From assembly GCA_015057615.1 (NCBI GenBank), contig SVEA01000126.1, positions 1-53,196 of the forward strand: 53,196 nt of DNA, in the 5' to 3' direction. Shown piece by piece: positions 24,605-32,630 of the stretch. Both the position numbers and the translations under genes were made by a program. Positions within the stretch are counted from its first letter, which is position 1. Each line of letters begins with the position of its first letter. The stretch is from Lachnospiraceae bacterium. Lineage in GTDB: Bacteria > Bacillota > Clostridia > Lachnospirales > Lachnospiraceae. A model generated the notes under the pieces. The model did no database searches and had not been told where the DNA came from. It saw nothing but the letters and a program-made list of their open reading frames with translations.

Positions 24605-26011
24605 TTAGTGAAAAGAATCAATAATCCTTTTTAGTTCTGACAACTCAACCTTTCCCCTTAAAGAATACTTTATATTGTTATCATAAAAATATGCAATATA
24701 CTCATTTATTCTACCGGAATTATTTCCAATAATCTGCACTTCTCTTCCATCTGAACTTGTATACGTTTCATGGTGAGTAAATGACAAGCCTGAATAATCT
24801 ACATTTGCTTGCGAAGTTTGCCGTTTTGTACCGGTGATAAAGAATTCGATTTCAAGACTTATTGTTGAAGCATATTTATCTTCGTCTGTTTGCGGCGTCT
24901 TATAGACGGCACCAGTGCCTTGTCGCTCAAACTCCTTTAGGTCACCAATAATATACATAAAATCCTTGATTGATACCCCATTTGTTCCAAACTTCTCATC
25001 ACCATCAAGAGGAAATGTCAGTTCAACCTTCCCCTCATAACTCTCATCATATGCCAAATCACTTGTTAATATATTGATACCAAGTTCATCCATGCATTCC
25101 TTTAAGGAAGAATAGCTCTTGCCACCGACATAGGTTCCATAATGATCCAATCTCTCTGGCTTATTAACCGTAATAAGCTTCATATTCTCATCGGGCAATA
25201 TTATATCCTGCGACATTGCCGTACTCCTAGTAAAAAACTCAGATGCATAAGTGTAAATACCCTTCCAATTAATTGCTACAGCCAGAGCAAAACATGCTGC
25301 TATAGCAGCATAAGCTTTCCTTCTTTTTATGGATTTTTTCTTATCGGAAGCCACTTTACTATAAAACAATTTCAATATGTGATCTGTAGATAATTGTATC
25401 TGGTCTTCCTGTATACTGATTTGTTCTATCTCATCAAGCATCGTTTGATTTGTTTTACAAATTTTCATAAGAATATCCCCTTTCAAATAATTGTTTTTTA
25501 GCTTCTTTCTACTTCTAGCCAGCTTCGATTTCACCGTATTAGGATTCAGTTGCATTTCTTCAGCTATCACCTTCACTGTTTCTCCGTATATATGATATTT
25601 TGTAAAAATCTCTATATCTGGATATTTTAGTGTATCAACTTCACATTTCAGAATATCCATTGTCTCTCTGTTTATTATCTCAAGCTCTGGTGAAGCATCA
25701 TCCGGAATCTCCATATCATCTACCGCCAGTAACATTTCATGATTCGCCCGCAGTTTATTAATCGCCATATTTCTTGCTAGTATACCGAGGTAATTCTTAA
25801 TGGTTCCTTTCTTTGAATCTAGCTTACCACTTTGCTTCCATAGCGCAAAGAAGACGTCAGCAACAACTTCCTCCACATCTTCAAGCCCCATTGATGTGGA
25901 AATTCTGTTTTTTACAATTGCTCCGACATAATTTTTATATGTGGCAATTACTTCTTCGAAAGCATTCATATCCCGCCGCTTTAACCTATTGATTAGAATT
26001 TCATCCTGCAA
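24605..26011 (-). CDS. ECF sigma factor fused in frame to a DUF4179-type anti-sigma protein
   Basis: A single 468-codon frame holds two normally separate proteins. Residues 1-178 are an ECF sigma factor (region 2: VEEVVADVFFALWKQSGKLD, IKNYLGILARNMAINKLRAN; region 4: TVKVIAEEMQLNPNTVKSKL). Residues 182-468 begin MKICKTNQTMLDEIEQ, have one transmembrane helix (about 229-248, RKAYAAIAACFALAVAIN), and continue as an extracytoplasmic DUF4179-like domain. Before Met182 (ATG at 25468) lies AAAGGGG with 8-base spacing, so the anti-sigma part can probably also be made alone. The sigma start is TTG at 26011 behind GGGAGG. The fusion would tether the sigma factor to the membrane. Confidence 0.85.
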   Translation of the reverse strand: MQDEILINRLKRRDMNAFEEVIATYKNYVGAIVKNRISTSMGLEDVEEVVADVFFALWKQSGKLDSKKGTIKNYLGILARNMAINKLRANHEMLLAVDDMEIPDDASPELEIINRETMDILKCEVDTLKYPDIEIFTKYHIYGETVKVIAEEMQLNPNTVKSKLARSRKKLKNNYLKGDILMKICKTNQTMLDEIEQISIQEDQIQLSTDHILKLFYSKVASDKKKSIKRRKAYAAIAACFALAVAINWKGIYTYASEFFTRSTAMSQDIILPDENMKLITVNKPERLDHYGTYVGGKSYSSLKECMDELGINILTSDLAYDESYEGKVELTFPLDGDEKFGTNGVSIKDFMYIIGDLKEFERQGTGAVYKTPQTDEDKYASTISLEIEFFITGTKRQTSQANVDYSGLSFTHHETYTSSDGREVQIIGNNSGRINEYIAYFYDNNIKYSLRGKVELSELKRIIDSFH

Positions 26012-26365
26012 TTATCTCCCTCCCATATGTGTTTATCAATGAATAATGCATTTATTTCATCTTACATTAATATAATCACATAGCAATGCACTTTGGTTGC
26101 ATATTAAGCCTAATTACCACCGTCACCTTTTATTTCACCACATATTCCCTATCGATGCAATATTAATTCTATTTCTTTTTCTATATTATTTTCTGTCTAT
26201 ATGCCACTTTATCTGAAGGAATTTTCCCCCCATTAATTTACATTCACTTCATCACATTTTCCTGAAGAAGCAACTGCATAATAATATTATTAAAGAAGTT
26301 ATTTAATATATTTAATTTAAATATTAATTATTTTAACTTGTTAATTAATATTATTAATTTAAGTG
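26012..26365. other. AT-rich divergent promoter region
   Basis: No gene seen. The sequence becomes extremely AT-rich (26275-26365, almost all A/T). ATATTTAATTTAAA occurs here at about 26312 and again at 26371 over the downstream promoter, a direct repeat that could be a regulator site. Confidence 0.35.
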
Positions 26366-26394
26366 TTGACATATTTAATTTAAAGTTGTATATT
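26366..26394 (+). promoter_or_regulatory. Sigma-A promoter of the yvl-like operon
   Basis: TTGACA (26366-26371), a 17-base spacer made of TATTTAATTTAAAGTTG, and TATATT (26389-26394). The spacer repeats the upstream ATATTTAATTTAAA motif, suggesting that a regulator covers the promoter. Confidence 0.75.
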
Positions 26395-26404
26395 ATAAGT
26401 CAAA

Positions 26405-26519
26405 GCGGATATTCGCAATCCGCTTACGCTACTTGCTCATAACCTCATTGCCACTGCATGGCATTTTAGCAGGAGCTTGAACTCCTGCCAAAACAGGCAA
26501 GTCCTTACCTGATGAGGTT
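26405..26519 (+). repeat. Hairpin array B4: cloverleaf-like leader of the yvl-like operon
   Basis: A first hairpin GCGGAT/ATCCGC (26405-26423) is followed by an outer stem AACCTCAT/ATGAGGTT (26441 and 26512). This encloses three hairpins: TGCCA/TGGCA (26449-26463), GCAGGAG/CTCCTGC (26469-26488) and CAGGCAAG/CTTACCTG (26494-26511). It lies wholly in the mRNA leader, ending ~27 bases before the first start codon. Confidence 0.7.
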
Positions 26520-26546
26520 AAATAATACATCAGGATGGTGAAAAGA

Positions 26547-26936
26547 ATGAAATACAAAGCTCCAGGTAAATGCCCTGTATGTGGTGAAAAGCTTTCCATA
26601 ACCAAGCTTGGCTGCCCTAAGTGCTCCACATCCATTGAAGGAGATTTCCAGCCTTGTGAATTTTGCCGTCTTCCAGAAGAAGATCTCGAATTTGTCAAGA
26701 TCTTTATAAAATGTCGCGGTAATATCAAGGATGTTGAGAAAGAACTAGGCATCTCTTATCCCACGGTTCGCGGTAAACTGGATTCGGTCATTAGAGGTCT
26801 TGGATATGAAGTATCATCAAAAGAATTAATTAAGGAAAACGAAGATAAAACAGCAGCTAAAAATGAAATTCTTGACCAATTGTCAAAGGGTGAAATCTCC
26901 CCAAAAGAAGCAACAGAACGGATTAAAAATCTATAA
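26547..26936 (+). CDS. DUF2089 family protein (zinc-ribbon plus HTH-like)
   Basis: The 129-residue protein has two Cys pairs at the N-terminus (CPVCGEK and CPKCSTS) forming a probable zinc ribbon, another CEFC pair, then a helix-turn-helix-like DVEKELGISYPTVRGKLDSV. A charged tail carries a SHOCT-like motif (LDQLSKGEISPKEATERI). This is the DUF2089 pattern, probably a DNA-binding regulator of its own operon. The ATG at 26547 is preferred over 26535 because GGATGGTG then serves as ribosome binding site. Confidence 0.85.
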   Translation: MKYKAPGKCPVCGEKLSITKLGCPKCSTSIEGDFQPCEFCRLPEEDLEFVKIFIKCRGNIKDVEKELGISYPTVRGKLDSVIRGLGYEVSSKELIKENEDKTAAKNEILDQLSKGEISPKEATERIKNL

Positions 26937-26954
26937 TAATAGGAGGTCTAATCT

Positions 26955-27398
26955 ATGAGTGAACAGCAAAGAATTTTAGAAATGATTGAAAAAGGGCAGA
27001 TTACCGCTGCCGAAGGTATGGAGCTTTTGGAAGCTCTAAACGTGACGAAGGAAGCAGAAACGCTTCAGAAGGTTGAAACCGTAACTACCGCAAAACGGAA
27101 CTATAAGTTCCTTAGGGTAAAGGTTACATCAGATGACAATTCCGTTAATGTTAATGTAAATGTCCCGATACGCCTGCTGACAACGATCGGTGAAATTGCT
27201 GACAAGATGACTACGATAGTTCCTGCGGATGCCAGAAGGGAAATGGAAGCGAAAGGTATCGACATTTCCAGCATCGATTTTGCAAGAATAATCGAGGAGA
27301 TCATAAACGGTACCTTGGATGATCCGAATATCGTTGATGTGGAGGCCTGGGATGAAAGCCATAAAGCAATGGTAAAGGTGAAAGTATATGTCGATTAA
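26955..27398 (+). CDS. SHOCT-like domain protein (YvlB-related)
   Basis: The 147-residue protein begins with the helical motif ILEMIEKGQITAAEGMELLE, the short C-terminal/SHOCT-like oligomerisation module common in yvlB-like proteins. A beta-rich part follows (YKFLRVKVTSDDNSVNVNVN) and ends in IVDVEAWDESHKAMVKVKVYV. It has no transmembrane segment. The start follows AGGAGG. It overlaps the next gene by 11 bases and belongs to a probable envelope-stress operon with DUF2089 and PF04020 proteins. Its biochemical role is unknown. Confidence 0.8.
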   Translation: MSEQQRILEMIEKGQITAAEGMELLEALNVTKEAETLQKVETVTTAKRNYKFLRVKVTSDDNSVNVNVNVPIRLLTTIGEIADKMTTIVPADARREMEAKGIDISSIDFARIIEEIINGTLDDPNIVDVEAWDESHKAMVKVKVYVD

Positions 27399-27702
27399 AG
27401 GCTTTCGTTTATTGTGTATCCAGCTCCAGATCGAGGGCAAAAAGTTCCTTCGCATTCCCTTCCCGGTCCCCTTGTTTATCTTTCAAGAATTATTGGACTG
27501 TTTTCTGGACTTATTGACCATCGCATGTTTCTTTGCACCGAAAGTGCCCGATCTGGATTCATCCTCCCGAATCACTATTTCTTCAGCAAAGGTACTTGTT
27601 ACCATGGTCATGAAACTGCTGGATTCTTTAACTGGGGATGACCCCTATGATCTTGTCGATGTTACAACGAATAAAGTCAAGGTCCTAATTCAGGTCAGAT
27701 AA
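27388..27702 (+). CDS. Conserved small hypothetical protein of the yvl-like operon
   Basis: The 104-residue protein has a hydrophobic central part (FPVPLFIFQELLDCFLDLLT, then IACFFAP) that may bind the membrane, and a C-terminal DDPYDLVDVTTNKVKVLIQV strand region similar to the end of the preceding protein. The start overlaps the upstream gene and uses AAGGTGAAAG as ribosome binding site. I recognise no named family. Its place between the SHOCT-like and PF04020 genes suggests a partner role in the same membrane-linked process. Confidence 0.75.
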   Translation: MSIKGFRLLCIQLQIEGKKFLRIPFPVPLFIFQELLDCFLDLLTIACFFAPKVPDLDSSSRITISSAKVLVTMVMKLLDSLTGDDPYDLVDVTTNKVKVLIQVR

Positions 27703-27711
27703 AGAATGTCT

Positions 27712-27820
27712 AATGGAGGTAAGGTTGAAAGAAATACACTTTCAACCACAAATTTTGTGCCTGCGAAATCCTCGGCACAAATTCGGATGCACAGAAATAC
27801 ATGTGCAGGAATGGAGGTAA
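27712..27820 (+). repeat. Hairpin array B5 flanked by an 11-bp direct repeat containing the ribosome binding site
   Basis: AATGGAGGTAA occurs exactly at 27712-27722 and again at 27810-27820. Between them are GGTTGAAA/TTTCAACC (27723-27747), TTTGTGCC/GGCACAAA (27754-27781) and TGCACA/TGTGCA (27788-27807); the first and last share the loop sequence GAAATACA. The right-hand copy of the repeat is the working Shine-Dalgarno site of the next gene. The arrangement looks like an insertion with target duplication. Confidence 0.8.
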
Positions 27821-27822
27821 AA

Positions 27823-28170
27823 ATGACAAAACTGTTCATGAAATATATATCTATCATATTAACGATATATCTGCTGTCATTTGTATCACACACGATTCAA
27901 ATCGACAGTATCCCGGCACTTCTTATCATGGGATTGGTGCTGTTGGTAGTAAATCTTATTTTAAAACCAATTCTGCTCTTGATTACCTTACCGTTCAGCC
28001 TGCTGACCTTAGGATTATTCAGCTTTATTGTAAATGCCTGGACGATCATGATTGCAGATCATTTCGTAGCAAACATAAGCATGGGCGGCTTTCTTAATTC
28101 GCTTCTTGCCGCCTTCCTCATTGTTGTCTTTAATCATCTGTTCAAGGATATAAATAAAGTTTCCGATTAA
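27823..28170 (+). CDS. PF04020 (YvlD-like) four-helix membrane protein
   Basis: The 115-residue protein is almost entirely membrane helices: ISIILTIYLLSFVSHTIQI, IPALLIMGLVLLVVNLILKP, ILLLITLPFSLLTLGLFSFI and FLNSLLAAFLIVVFNHLF. The KPILLLITLPFSLLTLGLF signature fits the 'holin superfamily IV' PF04020 proteins such as B. subtilis YvlD. These often sit in envelope-stress operons. A start at 27706 would run through the hairpin array and lacks a good site, while 27823 follows GGAGGTAAAA. It ends the operon. Confidence 0.88.
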   Translation: MTKLFMKYISIILTIYLLSFVSHTIQIDSIPALLIMGLVLLVVNLILKPILLLITLPFSLLTLGLFSFIVNAWTIMIADHFVANISMGGFLNSLLAAFLIVVFNHLFKDINKVSD

Positions 28171-28265
28171 GGAAGCTCAAGTCCTCATATATCCCTACTT
28201 CGAGTACCATATTACACATATTGAAACACTATAACACTTTAACTTCATAATCTCCCTTTTTTAGG

Positions 28266-28302
28266 AAAGCACCCCACTACAATGCGTAATGGGGTGCTTC
28301 TT
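28266..28302. terminator. Bidirectional terminator
   Basis: AAGCACCCCA/TGGGGTGCTT around a short loop. It serves the yvl-like operon on the plus strand and the 28366-28749 gene on the minus strand. Confidence 0.8.
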
Positions 28303-28365
28303 TCCTTCTATAATTTTATGAAGCTTGATATTATAGCAAGCCGCATAATATGTAACTGGCGTTAT

Positions 28366-28749
28366 CTATTCCGACATTGCCAATACTATAGTGTAGTTAA
28401 AAGAGCTTTTTTTACTGCCTTTAAAAACTTTAACATAGTAGGTTCCTTTGGAATACTCTCCGTTCATCCAAAAACGATAAAATCCTTCCGGTAGTTCTCC
28501 CTCTTCATCGCTATCATATACTATTTTCCCTTTTGAATCCAGTATCTGATATGAGATATCTCCATCAAGCATATAGTAAAGTGTAAGTCCAACATGCTGA
28601 CCGGGTGCTGGAACTGAAAACTTATACCAATCAACTTTTGAGACTTTATCTGATATTGTAAAATATCCTTCGGCTTCACTACCTTTGGTTTTTAATAGTT
28701 TAGCCTTAGATTTACTGGACCCAGCCTGTCTTTTAACATTACTAGACAT
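28366..28749 (-). CDS. Hypothetical beta-rich protein (PPC-like fold suspected)
   Basis: The 127-residue protein has a basic N-terminus without a signal peptide, then strand-rich sequence: VDWYKFSVPAPGQHVGLTLY, ISYQILDSKGKIVYDSDE, and GTYYVKVFKGSKKSSFNYTI. This order (aromatic-rich strand, GK-turn, GTYYVKV) recalls bacterial pre-peptidase C-terminal (PPC) domains, usually the tail of secreted proteases. The lack of a signal peptide and the weak ribosome binding site suggest it may be a fragment of a longer secreted protein, or a cytosolic stand-alone domain. Confidence 0.6.
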   Translation of the reverse strand: MSSNVKRQAGSSKSKAKLLKTKGSEAEGYFTISDKVSKVDWYKFSVPAPGQHVGLTLYYMLDGDISYQILDSKGKIVYDSDEEGELPEGFYRFWMNGEYSKGTYYVKVFKGSKKSSFNYTIVLAMSE

Positions 28750-28911
28750 ACTTTCTAATTGATAAAACGAACAATTGGCACTGATAACTACTTAATCCCA
28801 AAACAATCTCAGAAATTCAATTAATTATATTCCGCTTTAGCCTACAATACCTCGCTTCAAAAGCAAATCTATAAATATCATTTTTTGTCATAAGTTTCCG
28901 GTTAGCTTCTC

Positions 28912-28965
28912 TTTACAGAAACGCATAATCGTATTATAATAAGCACATAATACAAACATATGTTC
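28912..28965 (+). promoter_or_regulatory. SOS promoter: sigma-A boxes and LexA box before the Y-family polymerase
   Basis: TTTACA (28912-28917), 17 bases, TATAAT (28935-28940). The inverted repeat AAACATATGTTC (28954-28965) fits the Firmicutes LexA site (GAAC-N4-GTTC) with one mismatch and lies just after the transcription start, where LexA binding would block the polymerase. Confidence 0.75.
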
Positions 28966-29103
28966 CCCGTTTTGTCGGAGGGCTATATATTATAGAAGAT
29001 ATAGCATTTTGTTGTAAAGCATAATGATAAATCAATTGCGATTTTAGTGAAATAAGATACCTCCGCATTTGACGAAGGAGTGATATAAGGGAAGTGAGCC
29101 AAT

Positions 29104-30369
29104 ATGGAAAGAGTCATATTTCACATTGATGTTAACTCAGCCTTTTTAAGCTGGGAAGCCGCTTATCGAATACATGTGTTGGGTGATCGACAAGATTTAT
29201 GTAAGATTGCATCTGCTGTTGGAGGCGATATCAAAAAACGTCATGGAATTATCCTGGCAAAATCTATACCTGCTAAAAAGTCAGGTGTCCGAACCGGTGA
29301 CACTATCGCTGACGCTCTTAAGTGCTGCCCTGGTCTCGTAACCGTGCCGCCTCATTATGATTTATACGAAAAATGTTCAAATGCATTTATTGAAATGCTT
29401 CGTGAATTTTCTCCATGCGTAGAGCAATATTCAATTGATGAAGCTTATTGTGATATGACGGGCACGGAGTTACTCTTTGGAACACCTTTAGCTGCTGCGC
29501 ACAAATTAAAAGACAAAATCCGGGATGAACTTGGATTTACAGTTAATGTCGGCATATCCTCCAATAAACTGCTTGCCAAAATGGCTGGAGATTTTAAAAA
29601 ACCAGATCTCGTGCATACTTTATTTCCATATGAAATCGAAGAGAAAATGTGGCCTCTGCCGGTAGGAGATCTACTCTTTGTAGGTCATTCTACCAAGCAT
29701 AAATTATATAATCTTGGAATCTATACCATCGGTGATCTGGCAAAGACCGACTTAAATATACTGAGATCTTATTTTGGAAAAATCGGAAATGTATTATACT
29801 CATTTGCAAATGGTATTGATGTATCCATCGTAGCCACCGAGGCACCGCCAAACAAAGGATATGGCAACTCTTCTGTTATTCCTTTTGATGTAGATCGAGC
29901 CGATGTTGCCAGAATGATATTACTTTCCTTAGCAGAAACCGTATGCACCCGATTACGTGCAGATTCCGTTATGGCTAATGTTGTAGCTATCAGCATCGTT
30001 GACTTTGCTTTTCATCATTCATCACATCAGTTAACCTTATTTGCGCCTACAAATATTACGAATGAAATCCATAAAGCCGCATGCCAGCTCCTTAACGAAC
30101 TATGGGATGGCAGGACGCCGATCCGAAATTTAGGCATCCATACCAGTAAAATAGTGCCCGCTACACCTGTTCGTCAATTAAATCTTTTTGATACGCATAA
30201 TTATGAACATTTATTAGCAATGGATAGTACGATTGATAAAATAAGGGATCGGTACGGAAAGGACTCTGTAATGCGCGCCGTATTTATTAATAATCCAATT
30301 TATCATATGAGCGGTGGAATAAGTATAGATAAACGCAAACCCGATTATGGAGGAGGCATTATCGAATGA
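29104..30369 (+). CDS. Y-family DNA polymerase (DinB/UmuC-like)
   Basis: The 421-residue enzyme has the Y-family catalytic motifs: Asp in FHIDVNSAFLSWEA, the YSIDEAYCDMTGTE block with its Asp-Glu pair, and VNVGISSNKLLAKMAGDFKK. The thumb region has helix-hairpin-helix sequence (LYNLGIYTIGDLAKTDLNIL) and a little-finger domain ends the protein. It lacks a clear C-terminal beta-clamp motif except QLNLFD at about residue 359, which fits the QxxLF-type clamp-binding box. It performs error-prone bypass of damaged template. The promoter carries a LexA box, and a small gene overlaps its stop codon. Confidence 0.95.
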   Translation: MERVIFHIDVNSAFLSWEAAYRIHVLGDRQDLCKIASAVGGDIKKRHGIILAKSIPAKKSGVRTGDTIADALKCCPGLVTVPPHYDLYEKCSNAFIEMLREFSPCVEQYSIDEAYCDMTGTELLFGTPLAAAHKLKDKIRDELGFTVNVGISSNKLLAKMAGDFKKPDLVHTLFPYEIEEKMWPLPVGDLLFVGHSTKHKLYNLGIYTIGDLAKTDLNILRSYFGKIGNVLYSFANGIDVSIVATEAPPNKGYGNSSVIPFDVDRADVARMILLSLAETVCTRLRADSVMANVVAISIVDFAFHHSSHQLTLFAPTNITNEIHKAACQLLNELWDGRTPIRNLGIHTSKIVPATPVRQLNLFDTHNYEHLLAMDSTIDKIRDRYGKDSVMRAVFINNPIYHMSGGISIDKRKPDYGGGIIE

Positions 30370-30620
30370 ATAATAAAACCGTAGACGTTATCGTTACTTT
30401 TAATAAAGCCGGTAAAATAAAACCAAATTATATACGGCTTGAAGATGATGACCAATTAATGCACACCTATAAAATATATAATCCCAGATTTGACCGCGAA
30501 GAAAAATTTGCCGGTACTGCTGCATTATTGTTCAGCTGCTATATTATTAATAATGGCTGTAAGCAAATGATAAAAATAAAATACCACGCCAATACTTATC
30601 AATGGATCTTAGTCAGCTAA
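30366..30620 (+). CDS. Small hypothetical protein coupled to the Y-family polymerase
   Basis: The 84-residue protein starts at an ATG overlapping the polymerase stop (ATGA), so it is translationally coupled and SOS-controlled. It is beta-rich and basic: VDVIVTFNKAGKIKPNYIRL, then HTYKIYNPRFDREEKFAGTA and a KIKYHANTYQWILV end. It plays the positional role of YolD/UmuD-like partners of Y-family polymerases but shows no clear family signature. A link to polymerase function is inference from operon context. Confidence 0.8.
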   Translation: MNNKTVDVIVTFNKAGKIKPNYIRLEDDDQLMHTYKIYNPRFDREEKFAGTAALLFSCYIINNGCKQMIKIKYHANTYQWILVS

Positions 30621-30669
30621 CGGCCATTGCTCAGAATTCGAGCAATGGCATATGTTTGTGGCAGGTATT

Positions 30670-31125
30670 CTATTTTGCCCGTAAAACAAATCTTTGGTTA
30701 GGATATCCAAAGCTTTCAATCAATTCTGCAGGCTCAAATCCCAAACTGGTATACAAAGCTCTTGGTGCAATACCCTTGGGATCTTCTTCCCGAAAAGTAT
30801 CCACAATTATGTCTCTGCTTTTATCTAAATTACTTATCATTTCTTTAATCATTCGTTTCGCTATTCCTCTTTTACGGTAATCAGGATGTACCGCCATGCA
30901 GCATAACATATTATATTTTATAGAAAATAATAAAATTCCAACAACCTTATCTTCGCTGATAGCACATATTGCACTTTTTCGATTTATATTTTTAATCACC
31001 GTATTTTTATACGCATCCAATAATTCTTCTGTTTCCAGACCAGGAAAATTCCATGAAACCAAGCGAACAAGTTTTATCCATGAATTTAACTCATCCATTG
31101 TTGCATATTTAATTTTATATTTCAT
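30670..31125 (-). CDS. GNAT-family N-acetyltransferase
   Basis: The 151-residue protein has the GNAT acetyl-CoA core: VGILLFSIKYNMLCCMAVHP for strands 3-4, then the motif A loop YRKRGIAKRMIKEM (R/Q-x-x-G-x-A), and the C-terminal LYTSLGFEPAELIESFGYP. It transfers an acetyl group from acetyl-CoA to an unknown amine. It is convergent with the SOS operon and stands alone, with GAGGAA before the ATG. Confidence 0.92.
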   Translation of the reverse strand: MKYKIKYATMDELNSWIKLVRLVSWNFPGLETEELLDAYKNTVIKNINRKSAICAISEDKVVGILLFSIKYNMLCCMAVHPDYRKRGIAKRMIKEMISNLDKSRDIIVDTFREEDPKGIAPRALYTSLGFEPAELIESFGYPNQRFVLRAK

Positions 31126-31468
31126 ATTTCCTCACATTCCTCCGCCAACAAGCGGCACAAATATTACCCATATGATTTTCAATCGAGCATATTATTAACT
31201 TTTATCACAAAAATGCGCTATTTCCCCTTACCCTCCCCCACAAGCATTTCATGCTGATTTCCTTAATCCACGCGGCTCAGCAAATATTCAAATGACTTAT
31301 GTATCTTATTCTTACTAAAGTTTCAATACCGTTACAGGCTCATTTTCAGACATCTCTCCGTTATCATGCGGAAGTGGACATCCGCCGTTGGTTAAAGGAT
31401 GCGGCAGTGCTCCATCCTATTCTCCTCTGGTGCTTAATAGCATAATGGGTTCGATACCCAGGTTCCGG
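31126..31468. other. Decayed remains behind the truncated ABC permease
   Basis: No intact gene. On the minus strand, downstream of the 31469-31765 fragment, a frame reads NLGIEPIMLLSTRGE, stop, DGALPHPLTNGGCPLPHDNG and on to ..ENEPVTVLKL. It may be leftover coding sequence of the same permease after deletion. Confidence 0.35.
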
Positions 31469-31765
31469 TTAACAAGAATCAAATTCCAGGACTGCTTCCG
31501 GTATTATAGTATTATAAACAAGGTGAGTAAAATTTGTATAGCTTTGTGATGCAGCATCCCACATACCGGTAATCTCTATGGAATCCTCCCTTTGGGCAAT
31601 CGTTGCAATTGTGGTAAAGGTTTCTTCCATGGCATTTAGTTTCTGGGTCGTATCACTCCATAGATGAATCCCCAATACCAGCAGTGCTGTGCTCATAGAG
31701 GCAAGCAAAAAAAACAAAATTAACTTGAATAGGGTGCGTAAGAGCTGCTTTATGCTATTTATCAT
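31469..31765 (-). pseudogene. FtsX-type ABC permease, N-terminal fragment only
   Basis: The 98 residues comprise a basic start (MINSIKQLLRTLFKL), a first transmembrane helix (ILFFLLASMSTALLVLGIHL) and the beginning of the extracytoplasmic part (AMEETFTTIATIAQREDSIE, YNTIIPEAVLEFD). Full-length MacB/FtsX-like permeases of this kind run to several hundred residues with three or four helices. The ribosome binding site (TGAGGTG) and the coupling to the ABC ATPase gene 8 bases upstream are intact, so the 3' part was lost later. The transporter probably lacks one permease. Confidence 0.7.
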
Positions 31766-31773
31766 ATTTCACC

Positions 31774-32508
31774 TCATTTCTGCGCTGCCTTTTGCGCATT
31801 ACAAGTTTGTGGATGCAGCGCAGACACAAATTTGCTGAGTTCCTCCATTTTTAATTTCCCGTCCGTCATCCGGTAGACGATATCAGCCTGTGCAGCAATA
31901 CCCAAATCATGTGTTACCACGATCACACAATAGCTTTCTTCGCACACAAGTTGTTTCAAAATATCAATGACAATTCTTCCATTTTCTGTATCCAGATTTC
32001 CCGTAGGTTCATCTGCAAGTATTACTTTTGCATTGGACGCTAAAGCCCGTGCAATAGCTACCCGCTGCTGTTCCCCGCCGCTAAGCATTGCAGGGAATTT
32101 TTTGTATTGTGTTTCATTAATTCTGACACTATCTAATAACACTTTTGCCCGTTTGGCTGCATCCTTTTTTTGCTTGTGGACAATCTGCATCGGATACATA
32201 ACATTTTCAAGAACCGTTAATGCCGGGAACAAATTGAATGCCTGATAAATAACAGAAACATTTTCACGGCGGTGCCGTTCTGTTCCTGCTTCCTTAAGAT
32301 CTTTACCATCCACATAGACCGTTCCCTCGGTTGGTATTCCTAAACCTGCCAGCATCGATAAAAGTGTGGTTTTCCCGCTGCCGGAATGTCCGACAATCGC
32401 ATAAAATTTCTGCTTTTCAAAGGTACATGAGACATTTTTCAATGCTTGTACTTTTTGATACTTTCCCTGATATGTATAGCTTACATTTTCTACCGTTAAT
32501 TTTTCCAT
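31774..32508 (-). CDS. ABC transporter ATP-binding protein (MacB/LolD type)
   Basis: The 244-residue ATPase has Walker A GHSGSGKTTLLSML, the Q loop VSVIYQAFNLFPALTVLENV, the ABC signature LSGGEQQRVAIARALASN, Walker B VILADEPTGNLD and the switch His in VVTHD. The DEPTGNLD form is typical of MacB/FtsE-type exporters. The ATG at 32508 is chosen because GGAGA precedes it; an upstream in-frame ATG at 32532 lacks a site. It works with the permease at 32631-33848 and the truncated permease at 31469-31765. Confidence 0.95.
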   Translation of the reverse strand: MEKLTVENVSYTYQGKYQKVQALKNVSCTFEKQKFYAIVGHSGSGKTTLLSMLAGLGIPTEGTVYVDGKDLKEAGTERHRRENVSVIYQAFNLFPALTVLENVMYPMQIVHKQKKDAAKRAKVLLDSVRINETQYKKFPAMLSGGEQQRVAIARALASNAKVILADEPTGNLDTENGRIVIDILKQLVCEESYCVIVVTHDLGIAAQADIVYRMTDGKLKMEELSKFVSALHPQTCNAQKAAQK

Positions 32509-32630
32509 AGTAATCTCCATTCTGCCAAACACCGCACATTAGGAATTAGTATAATGTTTTGCATAACGAATTACAAACCATTCACTTCTAACTGCCCTTC
32601 TGCCGCACGCTCTGGTACCAATTATCAGAA

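Noticed and set aside
27706-27822. N-terminal extension of the YvlD-like protein from the ATG at 27706
   Set aside because: It would translate the hairpin array; the ATG at 27823 has GGAGG at normal spacing and the protein then begins like its family.
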